In this document: positions 7,444-15,438 of the stretch, in pieces
How positions within the stretch are numbered: position 1 is the first letter of the stretch
How the letters are laid out: the number at the start of each line of letters is the position of its first letter
Origin: Deltaproteobacteria bacterium
GTDB taxonomy: Bacteria; Myxococcota_A; SURF-8
NCBI GenBank assembly: GCA_029570245.1
Contig: JAKQSH010000228.1
Coordinates: 1 to 17,228 of the forward strand
Reading direction: 5' to 3'
DNA: 17,228 bases
The notes under the pieces: generated by a model
What the model was told of the DNA's origin: nothing
The model's input: the letters and a program-made list of their open reading frames with translations, nothing else
Database searches by the model: none
Translations under genes and position numbers: made by a program

Positions 7444-8148
7444 ATGGCTAAAGTCCGAACGAAACCTGAAGAATTGCGCGCGCCGATACTCGGCGACCCG
7501 GAATACGATGCCCGCAACCCATATCTGGGAAGAATAATCAGCGAGTTCCCGGAGCATTTCATAATCCCGGAAGAGGCGATGAAACGTAAAGGCCACTGGG
7601 CCGAACACTGCGGCGGACTGCCGCTGCATCTGGAAATCGGCTGCGGCAAAGGGCGCTTCATTTCCGAATACGCGGCAAGCAGGCACGATGCATTCATAAT
7701 CGGCCTGGAACTCAAACTGAAAAGGCTGTATAAAATCGCAAAAAAGCTCTCCCGTCTCGAAAATCCCCAGGCAGGCCTGATTCAATTCGACGCTTCGTAC
7801 CTCAACTATATTTTCGATGAAGCTGAACTGGACCGAATTTTCCTGTTTTTCCCCGACCCGTGGTTCAAGAAAGAACGCCAGGCGCATCATCGCTTGGTGG
7901 ATGAAAAATTTGCAGGACAGGTTTTCAGGCTGCTGAAATCCGGCGGAGAAATCGAAATCAAAACCGATCATCCGGATTATTTCACGCTGCTGAATGAAAT
8001 GTTCCGCAAAAGCGGTTTTATTGTTAAGGCTGAAAGCAGCGACCTGCACTCGTCCCCTCTGTCGAACGGCCAGATTCAGACTGAGTTCGAAATGCTTTTT
8101 GCATCAAAAGGAATGCCCTGCCATTACCTGCTGCTGCAGAAACCATAA
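7444..8148 (+). CDS. trmB: tRNA (guanine-N7-)-methyltransferase
   Basis: TrmB methylates guanosine 46 in the tRNA variable loop using S-adenosylmethionine. The cofactor motif EIGCGKG is at residues 64-70. The family hallmark FPDPWFKK with HHR downstream spans 136-150, KTDHPDYF is at 173-180, and the QTEFE motif near the C-terminus is at 212-216. At 234 residues it has normal length and no extension. The ATG at 7444 has AGGCAGGAA upstream, although the spacing is long (about 11 bases). It is the last + strand gene before convergence with the Hsp70 gene. Its stop codon lies in the A-tract that forms the T-tract of the opposing terminator, so it has no U-tract of its own. Confidence 0.95.
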   Translation: MAKVRTKPEELRAPILGDPEYDARNPYLGRIISEFPEHFIIPEEAMKRKGHWAEHCGGLPLHLEIGCGKGRFISEYAASRHDAFIIGLELKLKRLYKIAKKLSRLENPQAGLIQFDASYLNYIFDEAELDRIFLFFPDPWFKKERQAHHRLVDEKFAGQVFRLLKSGGEIEIKTDHPDYFTLLNEMFRKSGFIVKAESSDLHSSPLSNGQIQTEFEMLFASKGMPCHYLLLQKP

Positions 8149-8170
8149 AAAAGCCCTCCTGACGGAGGGC
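8147..8170 (-). terminator. Rho-independent terminator of the J-TPR/Hsp70 unit
   Basis: A perfect 7-base stem (GCCCTCC 8153-8159, GGAGGGC 8164-8170) with a TGAC loop is followed on the - strand by six T (8152-8147). It lies 23 bases past the Hsp70 stop. In the + direction the hairpin is followed by AATGC, so it works best for the - strand. Confidence 0.88.
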
Positions 8171-8192
8171 AATGCAAATCGGTCGGCAGATA

Positions 8193-10040
8193 TCAGGATT
8201 GAAGCGCCGCTTTCAGAATTCCCTCTGTGCGCTTCAGATATTCTTCAAGTTCAACCATGCGCTCACGGTTGTCGGTTCTAAGAGCTTCATCGGCGCTGCT
8301 GATAAGATTTCTTATTTTTTCCAGCGCAAGCCGATTATCTTCGCTGGAATTGAAATACCCTTCAAGTTTCGGCAGCATCTCTGCGATACTGGTGAGCGTT
8401 TTTTCGATATTGAAGCGCACACCCTGCATAAGCTCGTCGGCTTCCTGTTCCAGCGTGTAACCGCGGCTGTCTTCGATCATGCCGCGAATTTCTTTTTCGG
8501 TCAGATAGCTGTATGCTGAAAGAGAAATGGTCTGCTGCTTGCTGGTGTCCATATCGCGGGCCGAGACTTTCAGCACGCCGTTTGAATCCAGTTCGAAAAA
8601 TACTTTTATCTTTGTTTCTCCACGCGGAGCCCGCTTGATGTCTTCAAGAATAAATTCGCCCAGGACGGCGCTTTCTTCATCACCTTCGCCTTCGCCTTTG
8701 GAACCGCCGCCCTGCACAACCACAACACGAACTTTCTCCTGAAAATCACTTTCGGTGGTGAACATGTGGCTCTTGGAAATTGGAATAGGCGAATCTTTGG
8801 GAATGATTTCCTTGAAATATCCGCCGGCCACCATGATTCCGAGGTTGTATGGCGTAAGGTCAAGCAGAAGAGTGCTCTGTTCCTGCGATTCGAGCAGCAT
8901 GTTGCCCTGAATGGCTGCCCCCAGAGAAACGGCTTCATCGGGATTCAGGGTTTTGTACGGCGCATTCTGGAAGAAATCGGTGACGCGCGCCTGAATAAGC
9001 GGCATACGGGTCTGACCACCAACCAGCAGAACGCTGTCGAGGTCTTCTGGTTTTAGATTCGCATCGCGCAGAGCCCTGGCGCAGATGTCTATGGTGCGTT
9101 CGATAAGGTCTTCCACCATGCCTTCAAGGTCTTCACGCGTTATTTTTTTCTGGATGTGCAGAGGCTGCTTTTTGTCGTCTGTAGCAATAAACGGCAGATT
9201 GATCTCGGTTTCCTGCACGGTGGAAAGAGATATCTTTGCCGATTCTGCGGCGTCTTTCAGACGCTGAATCGCCATTTTGTCTTCGCGCAGGTCGATGCCG
9301 TAATCCTGGTAAAATTCGTCCAACACCCATTCCATTATGCGGCTGTCGAAGTCTTCGCCGCCCAGAAATGTGTCGCCGTTGGAAGTGAGAACTTCATATA
9401 CGCCATATACGCCTTCGTTGATTTCGAGCACCGAAATATCGAAGGTTCCGCCGCCCAGATCGTAAACGGCGATTTTCTTGTGCATCGACTTGCCGTAACC
9501 ATATGCAAGCGCTGCGGCTGTCGGCTCGTTGACGATGCGTATTACGTCAAGACCGGCGATGCGTCCGGCGTCCTTAGTGGCCTGACGCTGTGCATCCTTG
9601 AAGTATGCCGGCACGGTAACAACGGCTTTTTCTACCGGTTCTTTTATATACTCCTCCGCAATACGACGCATTTCACTCAGAATCATGGCCTGTATTTCGG
9701 GGATGGAGTATATCTTGCCGTGCAGCTTGACTCTTACGTCTTTGTTGGGGCCTTCAACCAGATCGAAGGGCGAAGAAATCAAGGCTGCCTGCACCGAAGG
9801 AGAATCCCACGAACGCCCGATAAGGCGTTTTGCGGCAAAAACGGTATTGGAGGGGTTTGTCAGCGCCTGGCGCTTGGCTGCGTGCCCGACAAGCCTTTTT
9901 CCTGACGGAGTGATGGCTACAACCGACGGAGTTATTTTATAACCGGCTTTGTTGGAGATTATCGTTGGCACGCCGTCTTCAACGTATGCCACGCAAGTGT
10001 TAGTCGTTCCAAGGTCTATTCCAATCACCCGCGCCATCAT
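8193..10040 (-). CDS. Divergent Hsp70 (DnaK-like) chaperone
   Basis: This is an Hsp70-family ATPase chaperone of 615 residues. The nucleotide-binding domain is intact: GIDLGTTNTCVAY at 7-19, VPAYFKDAQRQATKDAG at 143-159, NEPTAAALAYGYG at 171-183, DLGGGTFDISVLE at 194-206, and VLLVGGQTRMP at 338-347. The substrate half departs from housekeeping DnaK. The linker and first strand read LLLDLTPYNLGIMVAGG instead of the usual DVTPLSLGIET. A Gly/Glu-rich insert lies at about 444-457, where DnaK has a QGE-type loop. The helical lid is short and lacks the usual DnaK tail. It is therefore more likely a specialised paralog than the main dnaK. The first ATG is at 10040 and a second at 10037 gives the same protein less one Met; AAGGA lies upstream. 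It follows the J-TPR gene by 23 bases. Confidence 0.9.
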   Translation of the reverse strand: MMARVIGIDLGTTNTCVAYVEDGVPTIISNKAGYKITPSVVAITPSGKRLVGHAAKRQALTNPSNTVFAAKRLIGRSWDSPSVQAALISSPFDLVEGPNKDVRVKLHGKIYSIPEIQAMILSEMRRIAEEYIKEPVEKAVVTVPAYFKDAQRQATKDAGRIAGLDVIRIVNEPTAAALAYGYGKSMHKKIAVYDLGGGTFDISVLEINEGVYGVYEVLTSNGDTFLGGEDFDSRIMEWVLDEFYQDYGIDLREDKMAIQRLKDAAESAKISLSTVQETEINLPFIATDDKKQPLHIQKKITREDLEGMVEDLIERTIDICARALRDANLKPEDLDSVLLVGGQTRMPLIQARVTDFFQNAPYKTLNPDEAVSLGAAIQGNMLLESQEQSTLLLDLTPYNLGIMVAGGYFKEIIPKDSPIPISKSHMFTTESDFQEKVRVVVVQGGGSKGEGEGDEESAVLGEFILEDIKRAPRGETKIKVFFELDSNGVLKVSARDMDTSKQQTISLSAYSYLTEKEIRGMIEDSRGYTLEQEADELMQGVRFNIEKTLTSIAEMLPKLEGYFNSSEDNRLALEKIRNLISSADEALRTDNRERMVELEEYLKRTEGILKAALQS

Positions 10041-10063
10041 TCAATCCTTCCAGATACAGATAG

Positions 10064-11284
10064 TTACAGCTGAAACCATCGTTTGGCTTCTTTAAGGTTT
10101 ACTTTAGCCGATTCGTTGTTCGGATCAAGCTTAAGAATCGCCTCGAATTGTTGAGCGGCTTTTTCCTTGTTCTTGCGCTTCATCAGTATTTTACCGTAAG
10201 TCATTCTGGCGTCTATGTTTTTAGGGTTACTGCTCACCGCTCTGGCGGCGTAATGCTCAGCCTTGTCCCAGTCGCCCTGATCTCCATATAACCCCGAAAT
10301 TTTAAGATTGAACTCCACGCTGGCCGGATAAGCCTGTGCGGCTTTTTCGTAGGCTTCCATATAGCCGTCCTGGCCGTATGCCTCAAGAGTCTGGCCACGC
10401 TGAAAATGGCGTTCGGCGGCGACCCGGTTTGCGGCGTCGGCCACTTTTTCGAGCTGCAACTTATAGAGTTCGTTAAGCGGATCGTAGGTAAGCGCCATTT
10501 TGAAATTGTTGGCGGCAGAAATCCACTTCTGTTTCTCCAGATCGGAAAGACCGGCCTGATAAAACTCGTTGGCTTTATTGACACGCCCCATCATCGGGTT
10601 GCTTTTGAGGCGTTTTTCTTTAGCGATCTGGCGATTTTTTCTGGCTCTTTCTTCCGGTGTTTCCTCTTCTTTTGCCCAGTCCGGTTCGCCACAGACGATT
10701 GAAAGCTTACGCTTGTATTCAAACCTGGTCTTAGGATCAATAAGCAGCCGGTAGGCTTCAGACAAATGATTATACAATTCTGACAGACGCTTTTTATAGG
10801 TGCCCATGTTGCGGCCATAATACGAATCTGGATGCAATATTTTTGAAAGCCGCACAAAGGCCTTTTTGATTTCCGCTTCCTCTGCCGACACTTCAAGCCC
10901 CATGAACTCGAAGTGATTGAGACGCTCCATGTTTTCGTGAAGAAAAAGTATTTCCTTGCGCCAGTTTCTGTCCGGTTCGCAGTCTTCCTGCAAAGCCGGA
11001 AGACTGAAAATGGTGCTGCCATATTCGTGACACTGGTAATCAATGGGAAGTTTAACCACATTGGGAGGATCGACTTCAGCCAGAACGCCCTGATCTATGA
11101 GATTTTTCAGCACGGCGGCTGTAGCGGTCTTGTCCAGCAGGCTGACCTGATAAAGATCGCGCACAGTCATTTTTCCGTCAATACGCGAGAGAATATAGGC
11201 TTCCTGGGAACTGATGCTCAGGTTGTTGAGATCAACCCCCGACCTGACTTTAAGAATAGTATTATCCTCAATGATTTGCGTCAT
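10064..11284 (-). CDS. J-domain/TPR co-chaperone with an N-terminal winged-helix-like domain
   Basis: This is a DnaJ-type protein with an unusual order of parts (numbering from ATG 11284). Residues about 9-72 form a small helical domain resembling a winged helix (LSISSQEAYILSRI, TVRDLYQVSLL, LKNLIDQGVLAEV), not firmly recognised. A central J domain at about 123-194 carries HPD at 151-153. A charged linker follows, then three or four TPR-like units at about 237-395 (for example AEHYAARAVSSNPKNIDARMTYGKIL). The J domain should stimulate the Hsp70 encoded 23 bases downstream; the TPRs probably hold a client or scaffold. The Gly/Phe and zinc regions of canonical DnaJ are absent. ATG 11284 is preferred because GGAAAAG stands 7 bases upstream. 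GTG 11299 would add five residues but has a poorly placed AGG. Confidence 0.88.
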   Translation of the reverse strand: MTQIIEDNTILKVRSGVDLNNLSISSQEAYILSRIDGKMTVRDLYQVSLLDKTATAAVLKNLIDQGVLAEVDPPNVVKLPIDYQCHEYGSTIFSLPALQEDCEPDRNWRKEILFLHENMERLNHFEFMGLEVSAEEAEIKKAFVRLSKILHPDSYYGRNMGTYKKRLSELYNHLSEAYRLLIDPKTRFEYKRKLSIVCGEPDWAKEEETPEERARKNRQIAKEKRLKSNPMMGRVNKANEFYQAGLSDLEKQKWISAANNFKMALTYDPLNELYKLQLEKVADAANRVAAERHFQRGQTLEAYGQDGYMEAYEKAAQAYPASVEFNLKISGLYGDQGDWDKAEHYAARAVSSNPKNIDARMTYGKILMKRKNKEKAAQQFEAILKLDPNNESAKVNLKEAKRWFQL

Positions 11285-11333
11285 CTGCTTTTCCGGCACA
11301 CCTAAAGAAAACCAGAGAATAGATTGATGGCGT

Positions 11334-11363
11334 ATTTTAATCGAAAAAAAGCCCTCCCGTCAA
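11334..11363 (-). promoter_or_regulatory. Candidate sigma70-type promoter for the J-TPR/Hsp70 unit
   Basis: On the - strand TTGACG (11363-11358) and TAAAAT (11339-11334) are 18 bases apart, and each matches 5 of 6 consensus positions. The -35 lies in the loop of the hslU terminator hairpin and the spacer contains its right arm and T-tract. Expected start is near 11327, about 43 bases before ATG 11284. Confidence 0.5.
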
Positions 11364-11372
11364 CGAAAGGGC
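11344..11372 (-). terminator. Rho-independent terminator of the mnmA-xerC-hslVU operon
   Basis: On the - strand GCCCT (11372-11368) pairs with AGGGC (11355-11351), with an inner CGT/ACG pairing possible, and seven T follow (11350-11344). It stands 25 bases past the hslU stop. The stem is shorter than that of the terminator at 8147-8170. Confidence 0.75.
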
Positions 11373-11397
11373 TGTAATTTGTCGAATTTTTGTTTCT

Positions 11398-12873
11398 TTA
11401 CAATATGAAGCGTCCCAGGTCCTGATCTTCGATTACGTCCTTGAGGCGCTCTTCCACATATTCCGCAGTAATGACGACCGGTGCCATGGTGACTTCCGCC
11501 GCCTCGAAAAGCACTTCGTCGAGCACTCTTTCCAGTATGGTGTGCAGGCGACGCGCACCGATGTTTTCGGCGGTTTCGTTTACTTTGAAAGCCATTTCGG
11601 CCAGCTTTTCTATTGCTGAGGGCGAAAATTCGATTTCAACATTCTCGGTACGGATAAGCTCAACATACTGGCGTGTAAGTGAGTTGTCCGGCTCGGTAAG
11701 AATACGCACGAAATCTTCCTGCGTCAAAGCGTCCAGCTCAACTCTGATCGGGAACCGTCCCTGAAGTTCCGGAATAAGGTCCGACGGTTTGGAAATGTTG
11801 AAAGCACCGGAGGCGACAAAAAGAATATGGTCGGTTTTAATCGGGCCGTGTTTGGTCATTACCGTACTGCCTTCAACTATCGGCAGAAGATCGCGCTGCA
11901 CCCCCTCGCGCGAAACGTCCGGCCCGCTGCTGCGGTCGGAGCCGGCGATTTTGTCCATTTCGTCCAGAAAAATGATTCCCGAATTCTCGGCGCGTTCCAG
12001 CGCCATACGGGTCACCTGCTCCATATCGATAAGACGCTGTGCTTCCTCTTTGGTGAAAAACTCCAGCGCATCTTTGACTTTCATCTTGCTTAGACGCTTC
12101 TTTTTGGGGAAGAAATTTCCGAACATGTCTTTCATCTGCATGTCGATTTCTTCCAGCCCGGATTGAGAAGAGAAAATCTCCAGCATGGGCATGCTGCGTT
12201 CGGTTTTTTCAACTTCTATTATGCGCTCATTCAGTTCGCCGTTCAGAAGTTTGTTACGCATTTTATCGCGGGAAGATTCGCGCTGTTCCTCTTCCTGACG
12301 GGCCTTTTCCTCTTCCAGCAGCTTTATCTCCGCCGGTTCTTCCCCATTGCCGGAGACTTCCCCGTTCTCACCGAAGTTAAGCCCGAAGCTCGAAAGATCG
12401 AAGGCTTTGCGCGGAGTTGCGGCCTTCGGGGGCGGCGGCGGCAGAAGAATGTCAAGTACGCGTTCTTCGGCGTTATGGCGAGCTTTTACCATGACTTTTT
12501 CTTCTTCTTCGCGCTGCACCATCTGAATAGCAGTACCGACCAGATCGCGCACCATGCTTTCCACATCGCGCCCGACATATCCGACTTCGGTGAATTTGGT
12601 GGCTTCAACTTTCACGAACGGAGCCTGCGCCAGTTTTGCCAGACGACGCGCAATTTCGGTTTTTCCTACACCGGTGGGACCTATCATAATGATGTTCTTC
12701 GGCGTTATCTCATCACGCAGATTGCCTTCCACCTGCTGGCGTCTCCAGCGGTTGCGCAGAGCAATTGCCACAGCCCGCTTGGCTTTCTTCTGTCCGATAA
12801 TGTATCTGTCGAGTTCCGCGACTATCTGGCGCGGAGTAAGATGTTTGCTGCCGGTTCTTTTTTCGTCAGACAT
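11398..12873 (-). CDS. hslU: ATP-dependent protease ATPase subunit HslU
   Basis: HslU (ClpY) is the AAA+ unfoldase hexamer that feeds substrates to the HslV peptidase in the cytoplasm. Residues 12-24 hold the LTPRQIVAELDRY start typical of the family. Walker A GPTGVGKT is at 65-72, the pore loop GYVG at 98-101, Walker B IIFLDEMD at 300-307, and the arginine-rich sensor region GARRLHTILERV at 439-450. The C-terminal tail ends LGRFIL, the segment that docks into HslV. At 491 residues it exceeds E. coli HslU (443). The extra length is in the intermediate (I) domain, about 140-245, which has a five-proline run and a Glu/Arg-rich helix. ATG 12873 is one base from the hslV stop, with AGAGGA inside the end of hslV. 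Confidence 0.96.
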   Translation of the reverse strand: MSDEKRTGSKHLTPRQIVAELDRYIIGQKKAKRAVAIALRNRWRRQQVEGNLRDEITPKNIIMIGPTGVGKTEIARRLAKLAQAPFVKVEATKFTEVGYVGRDVESMVRDLVGTAIQMVQREEEEKVMVKARHNAEERVLDILLPPPPPKAATPRKAFDLSSFGLNFGENGEVSGNGEEPAEIKLLEEEKARQEEEQRESSRDKMRNKLLNGELNERIIEVEKTERSMPMLEIFSSQSGLEEIDMQMKDMFGNFFPKKKRLSKMKVKDALEFFTKEEAQRLIDMEQVTRMALERAENSGIIFLDEMDKIAGSDRSSGPDVSREGVQRDLLPIVEGSTVMTKHGPIKTDHILFVASGAFNISKPSDLIPELQGRFPIRVELDALTQEDFVRILTEPDNSLTRQYVELIRTENVEIEFSPSAIEKLAEMAFKVNETAENIGARRLHTILERVLDEVLFEAAEVTMAPVVITAEYVEERLKDVIEDQDLGRFIL

Positions 12874-12874
12874 T

Positions 12875-13438
12875 TCAGGCTATTTCCTCTAACTGAAGAT
12901 TGTGGTTCGTAAATACGCAGATATCTGCGGCTATTTTCATTGACTCTTCGGCGATGTTGCGCGCTTCCATTCCGGTGTTTTCGGACAGAGCGCGCGCGGC
13001 GGCATATGCGTAACTGCCGCCGGAACCAATGGCGATTACGCCGGTATCAGGTTCAATCACATCGCCCATACCGGAAATCATATAGGTCCGTTCTTTATCA
13101 GCGACAAGCAACAACGCTTCCAGACGGCGCAGAAATTTGTCGGAACGCCAGTCTTTGGCCAATTCGACGGCGGAACGCGTCAGGTTGCCGCTGTATTTGC
13201 GCAGCTTTTCTTCGAAACGTTCAATCAGAGTGAACGCGTCGGCTGTCGAGCCGGCAAAGCCCGCCAGAATGTTGTATTCATTCAGGCGGCGCACTTTTTT
13301 AGCCCCGGCTTTCACTACCGTATTGTTCATGGTGACCTGACCGTCTCCGGCCATGACCACCTTGCCGTCTTTTCTTACGCACAGAATGGTCGTTCCGTGA
13401 AACATACCGTCCTCTTCTTTCTGCCTGCTTCCATTCAT
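12875..13438 (-). CDS. hslV: ATP-dependent protease peptidase subunit HslV
   Basis: HslV (ClpQ) is the proteasome-beta-like threonine peptidase that works with HslU. The family N-terminus is clear: FHG followed by TTILCVRKDGKVVMAGDGQVTM, with Thr16 (numbered from 13438) the expected nucleophile after propeptide removal. KVRRL, GFAGSTADAFTLIERFE and IGSGGSYAYAAARAL are also present. Two starts compete. ATG 13438 has AAGGAG 8 bases upstream and gives a 15-residue propeptide. ATG 13405 (MFHG) also has an AGAGGA, gives 176 residues, and agrees with the usual length and the short propeptides of related proteins. I list the longer form for its stronger ribosome site; the shorter is equally credible. 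The gene sits between xerC (15 bases) and hslU (1 base). Confidence 0.95.
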   Translation of the reverse strand: MNGSRQKEEDGMFHGTTILCVRKDGKVVMAGDGQVTMNNTVVKAGAKKVRRLNEYNILAGFAGSTADAFTLIERFEEKLRKYSGNLTRSAVELAKDWRSDKFLRRLEALLLVADKERTYMISGMGDVIEPDTGVIAIGSGGSYAYAAARALSENTGMEARNIAEESMKIAADICVFTNHNLQLEEIA

Positions 13439-13453
13439 TAAGCAATCTCCTTT

Positions 13454-14374
13454 TCAGGCGTCCGGGACGCTTTTTGCGCGCGGATGCGCCCTGTCGTAAA
13501 CGCTCATCAGCTGATCCAGCCCCAGATGAGTATATTTCTGCGTAGTCGAAAGCGACTCGTGTCCGAGAAGTTCCTGTATGATACGGATATCGGCACCGCC
13601 ATTAAGCATGTGAGTAGCGAAAGTATGCCGCAGCGCGTGCGGACTGATGTTGCGCCCGACTCCGGCTTTAACGATGTATTTATATATCATCTGCCGGATT
13701 CCACGCACTCCGAGCTTCGCTCCGCGATTGTTCAGCCACAAAGCCGCACCCGGATTGACACCCGCTTTAATGTGCAGATGCCGCACGGCGATCCAGGCTT
13801 TAAGGGCTTCAATCACAGTATCCGACATAGGTAGTTCGCGTGCTTTTGAACCCTTGCCCATTACACGCAGTGTGGCGCGCGAAAAATCGAGATGTTCAAG
13901 CTCAAGTCCGGCCAGTTCCGAAATTCGCAGGCCGCAGCCGTAAAACATTTCCCAGATGGCGCGGTCACGCCGGCCCATATCTTCGTCGTCGAACATACTA
14001 TCGAGAAGACCGAAGATTTCATCGACAGTCATGTATTTAGGAATATTCTTTGGTTTTTTAGGAAGTTGCAGCAATTCAGCCGGATTCGAGTCGGCGAGCT
14101 TCTCGCGCACCAGAAATTTGAAAAAGCTTCGCAGCGCTTCTATTTTACGTTCAATGCTGGCCGGTTTCAGTTTTCCGTGCATGCCTGCGACAAAACGACG
14201 CAGAACTATTTTAGGTGTTCCTCCTATTTTATCGGGCGAGAAATACCCGGCGGCGTTCTCTTCAATAAACAGGAAAAACTGCTTTATATCACGTACATAT
14301 GCTTCAACAGTACGCGGTGAGACGGCTCTTTCGGCGGCCAGGTGCAGGATGTAATTGTCCAGCAGGGCTTCCAT
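13454..14374 (-). CDS. xerC: Tyrosine recombinase XerC
   Basis: XerC acts with a partner recombinase at the chromosomal dif site to resolve chromosome dimers. The N-terminal SAM-like DNA-binding domain covers about residues 1-90 (VSPRTVEAYVRDIKQFFLF). The catalytic domain has all expected residues: Arg150 in GCGLRISEL, Lys174 in MGKGSKARELP, His246 and Arg249 in SPHALRHTFATH, His272 in LLGHESLSTTQ, and Tyr281 in the KYTH motif. At 306 residues it has normal length. The xerC-hslV-hslU order, known from Firmicutes (codV-clpQ-clpY) and elsewhere, favours XerC over XerD or a mobile-element integrase. The ATG overlaps the mnmA stop by one base (TGATG), so it is read in a tight operon. Confidence 0.92.
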   Translation of the reverse strand: MEALLDNYILHLAAERAVSPRTVEAYVRDIKQFFLFIEENAAGYFSPDKIGGTPKIVLRRFVAGMHGKLKPASIERKIEALRSFFKFLVREKLADSNPAELLQLPKKPKNIPKYMTVDEIFGLLDSMFDDEDMGRRDRAIWEMFYGCGLRISELAGLELEHLDFSRATLRVMGKGSKARELPMSDTVIEALKAWIAVRHLHIKAGVNPGAALWLNNRGAKLGVRGIRQMIYKYIVKAGVGRNISPHALRHTFATHMLNGGADIRIIQELLGHESLSTTQKYTHLGLDQLMSVYDRAHPRAKSVPDA

Positions 14375-15438
14375 CAGCCGACCTCCGTGCTGTCTATGAA
14401 ACCGCCGCCTATAACTTCATCACCGTCATAAAAAACCGCAGATTGCCCCGGCGCGACACCGAACATGCTTTCGGCATAAGTCACTTCGACTTTTCCGCCG
14501 GGCAGTATCGAGGCGCTTTCAATCGGAGCAAGCTCGGCTTTTCCACCCGGATTCTTGTAGCGATAACAACATGTTACTTCAATTCCGGCAGGCAGATAGC
14601 TGTCGTGTACAAGCGAAATGTCACTCAGTCGCATTCGCCGCACAGCCAGTTCTTCACGCGGGCCGAGCACCAGTTCGTTAAGTTCGGGTTTTACGGCAAC
14701 AACATAAAGCCGCTCGGCAGCAGCGATGTTCAAGCCCTTGCGCTGACCGATTGTGTATCGACAGTAGCCTTCGTGTTCGCCAAGAAATTTGCCGGAACTG
14801 TCGAAAACCCGCCCTTTTCCGATACCGGAAAAACGCGCGTCGGAAAAAACGACATCCGAATACGAATCGTCGTCAACGGCGAAGCAGATATTCTGGCTTT
14901 CCTTTTTGACCAGTTCAAGTACACCACTGTTTCGTGCGATTTCCCGCACGGCATCCTTGTTCTCCATGTCAGAAAGCGGAAAAACAATCCCAGAAAGCTG
15001 ACTCTGAGTAAGCCGGTACAAAAAATACGACTGATCCTTCCAGCGGTCGCGGGCTTTTTTCAGCCTGAACAACCCTGAAGGATTTTCTTCGATAAAAGCA
15101 TAATGGCCGGTCGCCATTTTTTCGGCTCCAAGTTCGAAAGCCTTCTGCATAAGCCTTCCGAATTTGAGCCTTTTGTTGCACATGACACATGGATTGGGCG
15201 TGCGGGCGCGCAAATGCTCGGATATTGCGTACCCCAATACATCGGCAGAAAAATCGGCAGAAAGGTCAATGATGTGCAGAGGAATATCCAGAGCATTGTA
15301 AATATTGAACAATTGCTCGTCGCGCTCGCTTCCGGCAGTAAGCATACTGACGCCGAAAACGTCATGTCCCTGAGCTTTTAAAAGCAGGGCCGATACGGTA
15401 CTGTCTACACCGCCACTTACAGCTACAGCTATTCTCAC
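14374..15438 (-). CDS. mnmA: tRNA-specific 2-thiouridylase MnmA
   Basis: MnmA adenylates and thiolates uridine 34 of Lys, Glu and Gln tRNAs. Numbering from GTG 15438: the PP-loop SGGVDS is at 8-13, and PNPCVMCNKRLKFG is at 81-94, with Cys87 at the position of the E. coli nucleophile. ATGHYA is at 109-114, the second catalytic Cys185 is in QNICF, and the C-terminal beta-barrel contains RYTIGQRKGL. At 354 residues the length is normal. An ATG at 15504 is in frame but would extend 44 bases into the preceding gene with residues unlike the family. GTG 15438 starts immediately before RIAVAVSGG and leaves a 22-base gap, so it is preferred despite a weak ribosome site. The stop overlaps xerC by one base. 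Confidence 0.94.
   Translation of the reverse strand: MRIAVAVSGGVDSTVSALLLKAQGHDVFGVSMLTAGSERDEQLFNIYNALDIPLHIIDLSADFSADVLGYAISEHLRARTPNPCVMCNKRLKFGRLMQKAFELGAEKMATGHYAFIEENPSGLFRLKKARDRWKDQSYFLYRLTQSQLSGIVFPLSDMENKDAVREIARNSGVLELVKKESQNICFAVDDDSYSDVVFSDARFSGIGKGRVFDSSGKFLGEHEGYCRYTIGQRKGLNIAAAERLYVVAVKPELNELVLGPREELAVRRMRLSDISLVHDSYLPAGIEVTCCYRYKNPGGKAELAPIESASILPGGKVEVTYAESMFGVAPGQSAVFYDGDEVIGGGFIDSTEVG

Noticed and set aside
9156..9905. 249-codon + strand open frame inside the Hsp70 gene
   Set aside because: Antisense to a strongly conserved ATPase domain, no ribosome site and no recognisable domain.
12163..12912. 249-codon + strand open frame over hslU
   Set aside because: Antisense shadow; hslU motifs are all intact on the - strand.
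13454..14374. XerC-like gene as a phage or element integrase
   Set aside because: Operon position with hslVU, normal length and absence of attachment-site repeats or other mobile genes favour housekeeping XerC.
14299..15078. 259-codon + strand open frame over mnmA and the start of xerC
   Set aside because: Antisense shadow with no family features; it crosses two certain genes.
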